Notes under the pieces: generated by a model
What the model saw: the letters and a program-made list of their open reading frames with translations, nothing else
Database searches by the model: none
What the model was told of the DNA's origin: nothing
Origin: Rhodospirillales bacterium
GTDB taxonomy: Bacteria; Pseudomonadota; Alphaproteobacteria; Rhodospirillales_A; JACZKS01
Assembly: GCA_018648445.1 (NCBI GenBank)
Contig: JABGRG010000012.1
Location: 15,067 to 54,241 of the forward strand
Reading direction: 5' to 3'
Length of the DNA stretch: 39,175 nucleotides
Program-made: the position numbers and the translations under genes
Shown here: in pieces, positions 12,001 to 17,108 of the stretch
Position numbering within the stretch: the first letter of the stretch is position 1
Layout: each line of letters opens with the position of its first letter

Positions 12001-13085
12001 CCTACACGATCGCCAAGTTCGACGCAGCCGGCAATATGATTGCGGCGGCAACCGATTCCAGTGTTGGGATTGCCTTCAACAGCTACTATCGGCCCAGCAC
12101 CGGCGGATCGAGCGCCGAGAATGTCATGGTCCATGGCGGCAACGTCTGGGTCGCCGGAAGTACGGGATGGACCTTCGAAGACGCAACCTCCCGGCCGACC
12201 TTGTGGCGGTATGACCAAAGCCTCAATCTGGTCGCCCGTATCAAGGATGCCAGCCTCACCGGCACGTTCATTTCCACGGCAACCGATGGCGAGGATATCT
12301 ATGCCGTCGGCCACACCAACGTCCACGGTGTCGGCGGAACAGAGAACTACCTGATCCAGAAGTTCGACGGGGATGGCGTCCGGCAATGGAGCTATGATTT
12401 CGGTGGCGAGGGAACCCACGTGTTGCGCGACGTCGTTTCCGTCGATGGCCGCTTGTTCGCAACCGGTTATACCAACAGCGAAGGCGCGGGCGGATATGAC
12501 TCGGTGTTGATGGAGTTCGATGCCGAGACCGGCGCGTTGCTCTCCAAATCCCTCTACGGCGGCACCGCCGACGATAAGGGAATGGGCATCTCGACGGACG
12601 GCGACAGCCTGTTCATCGCGGGCGAGTCCAAGAGCTTCGCCTCGGCGGAAGGAAACGCGGTCGATCAAAACGACGTCATGGTCCTTGAGTACGATATTCC
12701 GACGGGTACCGTGGCGGCGGGCGACGCTCCGGTCGAAAGTTTCCACGAGGTCGGCAACAGTGGCGCCAACACCTTGCAGGGCGGTTCGGGTGATGACCAC
12801 ATCGAAGGCAAGGGTGGAAACGATACCTTGATCGGTGGTGACGGCGACGATCTGTTCGTATTTGCCGATGGCGACGGATCCGACACAATCAACGACTTCA
12901 CCGCAGGCGCGGGTTCCGACGACGTCATCGACCTGATGAACGTGACCGGGGCCGATACTTTCGCCGATGTGCAGAATGCAGCCACCCAGAATGGGAGCGC
13001 TGCGGTGATCAATATCGGTGACGTGTCGATCACGCTGCTTGGCGTACACGTTTCCCAACTCGACGAAGACGACTTCCTGCTTTGA
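1..13085 (+). CDS. Giant RTX / VCBS-cadherin-like type I secreted adhesin (5' partial, at least 4360 aa)
   Basis: Open from the left edge to TGA at 13083-13085, so the true start lies outside the window. In order, with residues counted from the GTG at base 9: RTX nonapeptides (1-108); a linker; about 16 VCBS/tandem-95-type domains (from about 205 to 2910) with recurrent VLANDTD and GTNDGPVAVAD motifs; three ThuA-like insertions (about 624-839, 2040-2264, 2493-2702); a PPC-like beta domain (about 1063-1224, core DVDFYGFELNAGETI); two blocks of seven ~55-aa repeats (2947-3328 and 3339-3717); an Ig/cadherin-like domain; an SBBP-like propeller (about 3830-4230); a short RTX stretch (GGSGDDHIEGKGGND) and a terminal secretion domain ending DEDDFLL. 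The family is exported by type I systems; the exporter genes follow directly. It is probably a surface or released Ca2+-stabilised adhesin. Ligand unknown. Family call is firm; subdomain calls are by eye. Confidence 0.93.
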   Translation, partial: DDVIDGGAGKDHIKGGKGDDVISGGDGDDHIDGKDGDDVIDGGAGKDHIKGGKGDDVITGGDGDDKIDGKDGNDVIDGGAGNDHIHGGKDDDVITGGSGDDKVEGKGGDDLAVYNMAQNTGASDTYDGGSGIDTLLLEFTYDEWMRDDVQTDVARYLAFLEEHTDPEKGEADGEKYYFDSFDLTARKFENLRVTVDGVEQDPRDEAVMAEDDAVVTETEESAVSGSVLDNDSVPDLVRSVELVDASPKGSMTFGPDGTFTYDPGDDFQYLAEGESEDVIFTYRVTDADHDSDIGTITITVTGTNDAPVAVADTGGTDEDTAVTVDVLANDTDVDLSDTHSVDAVSVTSGGGSASIVGNQVVYDPGDDYQYLAEGETASVELSYTMSDNHGGEASSTVSLTITGNNDGPVAVVDSGGTDEDTSVTIDVLANDTDVDLSDTHTVDAVSVTSGGGSASIVGNQVVYDPGGDYQYLAVGETASVALAYTMSDNHGAESSSTVSLSITGTNDGPVAVADAGGTDEDTAVTVDVLANDTDVDLSDTHSVDAVSVTSGGGSASIVGNQVVYDPGDDYQYLAEGETASVELSYTMSDNHGGESVSTVTLSVTGVNDAPTAIDDDLSGGGGGSGNVRVAVVYQSGGSHVAATVNQLNDSTEFSFQVDAVFYTDADSLTELQNYDAVVHAGNYWDDYSADYWSALSDYVASDEGGVVTTGWFAYTLAYDLPYQGDADFVTPISPAGYYNQYLGSPSIMGGHSVTDGISSLPNAGNHVEAARGVDAGSVILGNLYGSNSYAAIVAKDGDDSGQGNTLYLGGLYTESGYYDPVLRSGAWDQLLEQGINWAAGGGSGGALTNEDSATTISAADILNNDEDPDASDVLVISDVSPISVSGASVTLGGDGNVQYDPSAVAEFQALALGETATDSFQYRVSDGHVDSNWATVTFTVRGTNDGPVAVADSGGTDEDTTVTIDVLANDTDVDLSDTHTVDAVSVTSGGGSASIVGNQVVFDPGADYQYLAVGETASVVLAYTMSDNNDAQSSSTISLTITGTNDGPVAEDDLIASGSQQLTDVDQTGGANNTLSTAQMVTRGDFGYGANADVGDDSQPWVSVDGYISPNSDVDFYGFELNAGETITLDVDYAMNQGVSMDSTLGFFNAAGNALSVNDDTSYGTGGGGSIHGYDSYISYTVSTAGIYYAGVASYANFPNGSAGSYSGNGYYSGDYVLNVSLNPIGGISGGGGTDEDTAIDIDVLANDTDVDASDVLSVFSFDGSSANGAAVSLNGDGTLHYEPGDLYQYLAVDETVSDTFAYTVTDGNGGFDSATVSLTIVGTNDGPVALADTGSTDEDNSVTINVLANDTDVDLSDAHTVDAVSVTSGGGSASITANQVVYDPGADYQHLALGETASADLAYTMSDNHGAESSSTVSLTITGTNDGPIAVADGGGTDEDNSVTIDVLANDTDADLSDTHTVDAVSVTSGGGTASIVGNQVVYDPGTDYQYLAVGETASVDLAYTMSDNHGAASSSTVSLTISGTNDGPIAVADSGGTDEDTSVTIDVLANDTDIDLSDTHSVDAVSVTSGGGSASIAGNQVVYDPGADYQYLALGETASVELAYTMSDSSGAQSSSTVSLTVTGTNDGPVAVADTGGTDEDTSVTIDVLANDTDADLSDTHTVDAVSVSTGGGSTAIVGNQVVYDPGADYQYLALGETASVALAYTMSDNHGVQSTATVSLTITGTNDGPVAVADSGGTDEDTSVTIDVLANDTDADLSDTHTVDAVSVTSGGGSASIVGNQVIYDPGADYQYLALGETASVELGYTMSDNHGAQSAAAVSLTITGTNDGPVAVADTGGTNEDTAITIDVLANDTDVDLSDSHTVDAVSVTSGEGFAAIAGNQVVYNPGAAYQSLAAGDTATVELTYTMSDNQGAESTSTVSLTITGLNDAPVAGDDAFAGPEDSQISGNVLANDIDIDNGDLISVVNAGTFTTANGGTVVLQSNGDFTYDPADDFNGTDSFDYGISDGTATDTAHVTLDVSAVNDGPSITLPTLSGSAIQVAVTYGNGHNGDAPARIVNQLNDSTEFSISATQVHYSGADSLAELQSYDVVLHAGSYYGDPMSADYWAALRQFVEADEGGVVTTGLHTYTLAYELSGTSLNDADFISPANRAGYSYEYQGAINAVNEGHPITDGVNPLQLGNSQSYYGARGIDADAVSLGYDYSTSGSYYNGHTVAYTDVEGLGNRAYVGGNYAETWSGNDAGWRTGNFDQLLEQAVNWAAGDTGGTDEDTSLNIAGIVISDVDAGGDDIQATFSVSNGSLALNSTAGLTLVDGDGSDGTLTVVGSQAVINAALANDLVYNPSENYFGTDTLSVTVDDLGHNGSGGAQVTTASVDISVRSVNDAPVARADGFSGNEDSQITGNVLTNDSDVENDGLSVANAGTFATVNGGTVTIQSNGDFTYNPAADFNGTDSFDYVLSDGEATDTATVTLNVAAVNDGPTITLPELSGGQINVAVTYGPSGSGGHPLIVNQLNDSTEYDFSATAVSYVNADSLAELSNYDVVVHAGYYYDPITSAYWAALRDYVEADEGGVVTTGLHSYTTTYRLGGTAQGDADFVSPSTAQGYTYYRGAFSLSQHDITDGISGLNSQNQDYYASRGADGDATVLGTFGGGVSVAFTEIDGFGNRVYLGGNYSENWWGDANYRSGGFDQLLEQAVNWAASETGGTDEDTPLTISEIVISDVDAGADPISATFSVSNGTLALNSTAGLTLVDGDGSDGTLTVIGSQADINAALANGLVYASPQDFNGVDSLTVTVDDLGHNGSGGAQISTTSVDITVNAVNDDPVAINDGAAASEDTPITITAASLIANDTDVDIATNGDTLSISAVGNASGGQVALDGNGDVVFTPNADYSGMATFDYTVSDGNGGTDTATVTVNVAAVADAPTVSASNVMAQGSGAIQLATEDEFQVNSTTANHQQLSNVITLEDGGFAVTWSSYGQDGSSWGVFGQRYDAAGNTVGNEFQVNTHSQDYQQVPSGAALHDGGFVITWFSNNQDGSQAGVYGQRYDAGGNPAGAEFQINTYWSQWQNQPSVATLNDGNFVVTWHSNFQDGSYSGVFAQHFDPAGNKIGGEHRLNINTYEDQTDPDITALADGGYVVAWRSYLQDGQYGGIFGRRFDANGNPVTGEFRINTHWQGEQGAVTISALTGGGFVATWSSLGQDGSDYGIYAQQFGASGNPVGGEFLVNASFTAGTQIFSDVEGLADGGYVISWQSWMEDGNKAGLMAQRYDASGNPVGDEFLVNDETYGDQARPSISARDDGGFVITWTSFDGQDGSGQGIFAKVYPGTSTGPQPVTLTEGDEFGVNSTTYSDQIYSNVTNLTDGGFVINWSSLNQDGSGWGVYGQRYDSAGNEIGGEFRVNSHWVADQIEPSATALDNGGFLITWHSMGQDSSGWGVYGQSYDAGGNTAGGEFQISTQTYAHQVWPDATTLSDGSVLVVWGSLIQDGSSYGIYGQRIDASGAKIGGEFQINTYWQGGQWAPDVAALNNGGFVVTWYSDSQDGSASGIYAQRYDAGGNPDGGEFLVNSTTYNYQTTSTVTGLADDGFVITWQSNGQDGSGYGVYGQRYDANGNEIGGEFRANTHTGNNQQMADVEALADGGFVVAWESYYQDGGSAGIFGQRFDSGGNTVDGEFQINDITAGDQARPSIAARDDGGFVVTWYSQVGDGSARSIQAKIYEGSGVSGPVTVALDVSAAVADTDGSESLISVSIAGIPDGATLSAGTDNGGGVWSVAPGDLSGLSLTLPTSETADYQLSVTAVSRETSNSDTASTTETFTVSIGSGAITTTPTFASAGFYGGYGDQRGTEIDVFNGSAYVSGSDWTSGQQSLALKVDLASIDAPTWEVQWPGGGSSPYNGSETFAGVAASEDGVFFAGQSYRQTTDTGGGKEVKQILVGLSEDGATGSDVGGADWVARPQTGGYQSLFAYRGHEALTDVTTSDEGGSTYIYAAGGGQPASYYAYTIAKFDAAGNMIAAATDSSVGIAFNSYYRPSTGGSSAENVMVHGGNVWVAGSTGWTFEDATSRPTLWRYDQSLNLVARIKDASLTGTFISTATDGEDIYAVGHTNVHGVGGTENYLIQKFDGDGVRQWSYDFGGEGTHVLRDVVSVDGRLFATGYTNSEGAGGYDSVLMEFDAETGALLSKSLYGGTADDKGMGISTDGDSLFIAGESKSFASAEGNAVDQNDVMVLEYDIPTGTVAAGDAPVESFHEVGNSGANTLQGGSGDDHIEGKGGNDTLIGGDGDDLFVFADGDGSDTINDFTAGAGSDDVIDLMNVTGADTFADVQNAATQNGSAAVINIGDVSITLLGVHVSQLDEDDFLL
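3..335 (+). repeat. RTX repeat array with a 108-bp DNA period
   Basis: The start of the visible reading frame encodes about ten GGxGxDxxx-type nonapeptides, the Ca2+-binding beta-roll motif of RTX proteins. At DNA level a 53-bp segment is identical at 3-55 and 111-163, with a diverged third copy near 219, so the array grew by duplication of 108-bp (36-residue) units. The array is cut by the window edge. Confidence 0.85.
948..1177 (+). repeat. 230-bp direct repeat, copy 1 (adhesin domain)
   Basis: By letter comparison this segment is identical to 1554-1783 (offset 606 bp), while the domain lying between them has diverged. It encodes most of one VCBS/tandem-95 domain. Perfect identity between non-adjacent copies points to recent gene conversion or duplication inside the adhesin gene. 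Confidence 0.85.
1554..1783 (+). repeat. 230-bp direct repeat, copy 2 (adhesin domain)
   Basis: Identical partner of 948-1177. Identity starts at the ACGGATGAGG segment and stops after GGAGGGGA, where copy 1 continues GGC and copy 2 continues ATC. The reading frame is the same in both copies, so recombination between them would remove or add exactly 202 residues in frame. Confidence 0.85.
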
Positions 13086-13190
13086 AACTGAGACGAGGTG
13101 GCGCATCGAAACTCCGTGGTTGACGCAACCATTGCATTCAGGGACTCTTAGAGGTTCGGGCGTTTTGACAACGGCAGGAAGCTGACCGGA

Positions 13191-14918
13191 ATGCAAAAGG
13201 CACCGGCCCATAACACGTCCGGCGACTCGCTGCTAGCAAGCGCTATGGCGGCCTGTCGTACGGGCTTTCTTTGCGTATGCGTGTTCAGCCTGTTAATCAA
13301 CGGGCTGATGCTCGCCGTTCCCCTTTACATGCTTCAACTATATGATCGGGTGTTGACCAGCCGCAGCACCGATACGCTCATGCTGCTGACGGCCATCGCC
13401 ATTGCTGCCGTGCTGACCATGGCTGCCCTGGAAAGCGTGCGCGGCCATCTGATGATCCGCATCAGCACTTGGCTGGAGGGGCGTCTTAGCGGCCCGATTC
13501 TGTCGGGCAGTATTGCGACGACGTTGCGTGCAGGCGGCGGGCCCTCCGTTCAGGGCTTGCGGGACGTATCCACATTCCGGTCTTTCTTAGGAGGTGCCGG
13601 TGTTTTTCCCATCATGGATGCTCCGTGGACGCCGATTTTCTTGGCCGTGATATTCGCCATGCACCCGGTTTTGGGCTGGATCGCCATTGGCGGGGCGATT
13701 GTCTTGTTCTCGCTGGCGATCGCCAATGAACTGGCAACCCGCGAGTTGTTGGGCCTTTCGGGGAACGCCTCCATTGGTGCTTTGCGTCAGGCAGAAGCCG
13801 CGGTTCGCAACGCCGATGTCATCGAAGCCATGGGAATGATGCCCAACCTCGTTGGCCGGTGGAACCGGGAAAACACCAAGACCCTGGACCTTCAGGCGCA
13901 GGCCAGCAACCGTAGCAGCCGCATTTCATCGGCCTCGAAATTCATCAGATTGTGCCTTCAGGTCGGCATTTTGGGAACCGGCGCATGGCTTGTCATTCTT
14001 GGCGAGTTGACGCCGGGCGCGATGATTGCGGGTTCGATCTTGATGGGCCGCGCGCTGGCTCCGGTCGAACAGGCCATCGGATCGTGGAAGGCCGCCATTG
14101 CCGCGCGCAACGCCTATCAGCGTGTCAAGGCGCAGCTTGAAAACGCACCACCGACGGGAGACGCCATGCCGTTGCCCACGCCGGAGGGGCGTGTCGAGGT
14201 GGAAGGTTTGGCGTTCGTTCATCAGGCGGCTTCTGAACCGGTGTTCCGGCAGGTCTCCTTTGTTTTGGAACCCGGTGAGGCGATGGGGCTGATCGGACCG
14301 ACAGCAGCCGGAAAAACGACCCTGGCGCGGCTGCTTGTGGGCAACCTTGATCCGCGAGTGGGCCACGTTCGTCTGGATGGTGCCGATGTTTCGGTTTGGG
14401 AATCGCAGGATCTGGGCAAGCATGTCGGCTATCTGCCCCAGGACGTGGAACTTTTCAGCGGCACGGTGCGCGAAAACATCGCGCGCATGGGCGAGGGCGA
14501 CCCCGACGCGGTTGTCGCCGCGGCCCGGCTTGCAGGCGTACACGAAATGATCCTCAAATTCCCCGATGGCTATGAAACCGAAATCGGTGACGGAGGGGCC
14601 GCACTTTCGGGCGGCCAGCGCCAAAGGCTGGCCCTGGCCCGCGCGGTGTACGGCGATCCGAAGTTCGTTGTTCTGGACGAACCCAATGCCAGCCTCGATT
14701 CCGAGGGCGAGGAGGCTCTTGTCAGCGCGGTGCGGACGCTCAAAGAGAGGGGTGTCACCATGGTCATCATCGCCCATCGGCCCAATATTATCCTGCACGT
14801 GGATAAACTGTTGGTGCTGCGCGGCGGAACCATGGAAGCGTTCGGTCCCCGTGACGAAGTGGTGCCGACGTTAAGTGGACCAAAGGCGGTCGAGGCAACT
14901 TCCGTCGGTGTCCCATGA
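13191..14918 (+). CDS. Type I secretion ABC transporter, permease/ATPase (PrtD/HlyB-type)
   Basis: 575 aa, the usual length for a PrtD-type exporter without the C39-like N-terminal domain of HlyB. The first about 300 residues are a hydrophobic membrane domain (several segments within residues 22-75, 140-180 and 265-290). The ATPase domain follows: Walker A GPTAAGKTT at 369-377, signature LSGGQ at 472-476, Walker B FVVLDEP ending D496-E497, and switch His529 (IIAHRP). It should energise export of the upstream adhesin across both membranes together with the adaptor downstream and an outer-membrane TolC-type channel not in this window. The start ATG is 105 bp after the adhesin stop, preceded by purine-rich GGAAGCTGACCGGA. 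Its stop overlaps the next start by 4 nt (ATGA), implying translational coupling. Confidence 0.95.
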   Translation: MQKAPAHNTSGDSLLASAMAACRTGFLCVCVFSLLINGLMLAVPLYMLQLYDRVLTSRSTDTLMLLTAIAIAAVLTMAALESVRGHLMIRISTWLEGRLSGPILSGSIATTLRAGGGPSVQGLRDVSTFRSFLGGAGVFPIMDAPWTPIFLAVIFAMHPVLGWIAIGGAIVLFSLAIANELATRELLGLSGNASIGALRQAEAAVRNADVIEAMGMMPNLVGRWNRENTKTLDLQAQASNRSSRISSASKFIRLCLQVGILGTGAWLVILGELTPGAMIAGSILMGRALAPVEQAIGSWKAAIAARNAYQRVKAQLENAPPTGDAMPLPTPEGRVEVEGLAFVHQAASEPVFRQVSFVLEPGEAMGLIGPTAAGKTTLARLLVGNLDPRVGHVRLDGADVSVWESQDLGKHVGYLPQDVELFSGTVRENIARMGEGDPDAVVAAARLAGVHEMILKFPDGYETEIGDGGAALSGGQRQRLALARAVYGDPKFVVLDEPNASLDSEGEEALVSAVRTLKERGVTMVIIAHRPNIILHVDKLLVLRGGTMEAFGPRDEVVPTLSGPKAVEATSVGVP

Positions 14919-16243
14919 GCCGACTTGGATCCATCTTCGGAGGCGCAAATTCGGCGGACAAGCCAAACCTTCGCGGAATGGTGATCGTCGGTTTTGCAAT
15001 CGCCGGCCTGTTTTTCGGAATATTTGGTGGCTGGGCGTTATTGGCGCCGCTGGAAAGCGCGGCTGTCGCGCCGGGCGTCGTTAGCATCGATACGAACAGA
15101 AAAACGATTCAACATCTGGAAGGCGGCATTGTCGGTGAAATCCGTGTGCGCGAAGGCGATACCGTCAAGGCAGGACAGGTTCTGATTCGCCTTGATGAAA
15201 TCCAGCCCCGTGCAACGCTTGAGCTTTTGCAGGGGCGGCTTTTCGCGGCAAAGGCGCTGGAAGCGCGGCTGATCGCCGAGCGTGATGACAAAAAGGTGGT
15301 CGAATTCCCGGAGGAACTTTTGTCCGGGCGGGATGATCCTTCAATTGCGAAAATCATTCATGGTCAAAGCCGGATTTTCGAATCCCGAAACGCGGCAATT
15401 GAAGGACAGGAAGCCATTCTTGGGCGACGAATGGCCCAGTTGGGTGAGGAGATCAACGGCCTGAAAAACCAGATCAAGGCCGAGGAAAAACAATTGGCGT
15501 TAATCGGTGAGGAAATTGCCGACGTCGAAGGGCTGATCAAGAAAGGATTGGCGAGAAAACCGAGATTGCTTTCTTTGAAGCGGGAGGCCGCGGAAATCGA
15601 GGGAAGCAGGGGGAAGAACCAGGCCTCCGTGGCCCGCTCCAAACAGCAGATCGACGAAACCCGGCTGCGTGTTTCCGAATTGCGGGTCAACCTGATCAAC
15701 GAGGTGGTTCAGGAATTGCGCGAGGTCCAGACCGAACTGTTCGACTTCACCGAGCGCATCGGTGCGGCCCGCGATATTCTCAGCCGCACCGAGATCCGGG
15801 CGCCCCTGGACGGCACCGTGGTTAACCTTCGTGTCCATACCACCGGTGGCGTGATCGCGCCGGGCGAACAATTGTTGGATATCGTGCCCAGCGATGAACC
15901 TTTGGTCATCGAAGCGCGGATCGATCCCAACGATATCGATATCGTGCATCCCGGTCTGCCCGCCCAGGTTCGTCTTTCGGCCTTCAGCCAACGCGTCATG
16001 GTTCCCTTCGATGGCCGCGTGGTTTGGGTCTCGGCCGACAGCCTGACGGACGAACGTACCGGGCAATCATACTATCTGGCGCGAGTCGAATTGATTGGCG
16101 ATCCTTCGAACGTTCTGGAGGGCGCATCGCTTTATCCCGGAATGGCGGCGGAAGTCATGGTCGTGACCGGCGCGCGAACGGCGTTCGAATATCTCGTGCG
16201 TCCCATCGCCATGAGCCTGAACCGCGCCTTTCGCGAAGACTGA
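14915..16243 (+). CDS. Type I secretion periplasmic adaptor (HlyD/PrtE family)
   Basis: 442 aa, typical of the membrane-fusion family. A single N-terminal membrane anchor at about residues 21-43 is followed by the first half of the lipoyl-like domain (IQHLEGGIVGEIRVREGDTV), a long charged alpha-helical hairpin (about 95-285, likely coiled coil) and the second lipoyl/beta-barrel part (TEIRAPLDGTVVNLRVHTTG), then the C-terminal domain ending near MSLNRAFRED. It bridges the ABC exporter and the outer-membrane channel. The ATG overlaps the exporter stop by 4 nt, so the two are co-translated. No outer-membrane TolC homologue is seen in the window. Confidence 0.95.
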   Translation: MSRLGSIFGGANSADKPNLRGMVIVGFAIAGLFFGIFGGWALLAPLESAAVAPGVVSIDTNRKTIQHLEGGIVGEIRVREGDTVKAGQVLIRLDEIQPRATLELLQGRLFAAKALEARLIAERDDKKVVEFPEELLSGRDDPSIAKIIHGQSRIFESRNAAIEGQEAILGRRMAQLGEEINGLKNQIKAEEKQLALIGEEIADVEGLIKKGLARKPRLLSLKREAAEIEGSRGKNQASVARSKQQIDETRLRVSELRVNLINEVVQELREVQTELFDFTERIGAARDILSRTEIRAPLDGTVVNLRVHTTGGVIAPGEQLLDIVPSDEPLVIEARIDPNDIDIVHPGLPAQVRLSAFSQRVMVPFDGRVVWVSADSLTDERTGQSYYLARVELIGDPSNVLEGASLYPGMAAEVMVVTGARTAFEYLVRPIAMSLNRAFRED

Positions 16244-16247
16244 AGAT

Positions 16248-16976
16248 ATGTTTCGTTTGAGTATTCTCGGCATAGTCACGGCGGCGTCCCTGTCGTTTTC
16301 CGCCGGTGCGGAGCTCGCGCAACTTCCGGGTATCAAGGGGGAAGACGACCGCCAACTGGTCGAAACCGATGCCTATCCATGGAGCGCAATCGGACGTGTT
16401 AACCGCCGAACAGGCGGTTTCTGCACGGGGACGGTTATTGCCGAGTACCGCGTGCTGACCGCCGCCCATTGCCTGTGGAATCCGCGAACCCTGACATGGT
16501 TGCCCGCACAATCCCTTCACTTCGTTGCGGCCTATCGACGAGGCGAGTATCTGGTGCATTCCGGAGTAGAGGGGATCGAGGTCTCACATGCCAAGGCCCA
16601 AAAACAGCGGAATCCCAAAATCGATCCGGAAAATGACTGGGCGTTGCTCAGACTCACAGAACCCGTTGGCAAGGTTACGGGCGCGCTGGCGACGGCAAAG
16701 GTATCTCTTCAGGTGAACACGACATCCTTAATTCAGGCGGGATACAGCCAGGACAAAGCCCATATTCTGTCCGTTCATAGCGGATGTAAGATCCTTGGCT
16801 TTTCCGCTGATAATCGATTGGTGTTGCACGATTGCGACGCCACCAAGGGCGATTCAGGATCGCCCATTTTTGTTCGCAGGGGAGGGCGGTATTCTCTCGT
16901 CGGAATGCATGTCGCGACGATGACGCAAGAGGGCCGCGTCATTGGCATTGCCATCAGCCGTAGGGACGGTTGGTGA
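16248..16976 (+). CDS. Exported trypsin-like (S1 chymotrypsin-fold) serine protease
   Basis: 242 aa. An N-terminal signal peptide (hydrophobic residues about 4-18, likely cleavage near SAGA-E) directs export. The catalytic triad is complete: His74 in TAAHC, Asp130 in ENDWALL, and Ser203 in GDSGSP. Cys59/Cys75 and Cys180/Cys196 could form the usual disulfides. It starts only 4 nt after the adaptor stop, so it is almost certainly in the same operon as the type I secretion genes. That makes a role in maturation or release of the giant adhesin plausible, analogous to but not homologous with LapG, which is a cysteine protease. This role is inferred from position only; a housekeeping exported protease is the alternative. 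Confidence 0.9.
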   Translation: MFRLSILGIVTAASLSFSAGAELAQLPGIKGEDDRQLVETDAYPWSAIGRVNRRTGGFCTGTVIAEYRVLTAAHCLWNPRTLTWLPAQSLHFVAAYRRGEYLVHSGVEGIEVSHAKAQKQRNPKIDPENDWALLRLTEPVGKVTGALATAKVSLQVNTTSLIQAGYSQDKAHILSVHSGCKILGFSADNRLVLHDCDATKGDSGSPIFVRRGGRYSLVGMHVATMTQEGRVIGIAISRRDGW

Positions 16977-17108
16977 ACGAAGGACGCGGAGATTTGTCGA
17001 CGTTTTGTGGCGGCGGACGTCCGTCGATGCCAACCATCGGCAAATCGACTAGCTATTGATCGAAATTCTCAGAGTCAATACGGGTTAGTTGCGGGACTAG
17101 ATTTGTCG
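16977..17108. other. Intergenic gap between protease and recombinase (convergent)
   Basis: 132 bp between two convergent genes. It contains a small GGACGTCC palindrome but no convincing coding frame, promoter or T-tailed hairpin. The boundary between the host secretion locus and the integrated element is probably near here or just inside the recombinase 3' end. Confidence 0.5.

Noticed and set aside
13086..13190. Separate promoter for the exporter genes (TTGACG at 13120)
   Set aside because: No acceptable -10 at normal spacing. The exporter may simply be transcribed with the adhesin; not strong enough to annotate.
11415..13211. Antisense open frame of about 600 codons at the adhesin 3' end
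   Set aside because: Same reason: strand shadow of high-GC coding sequence that runs over the adhesin stop and the exporter start.
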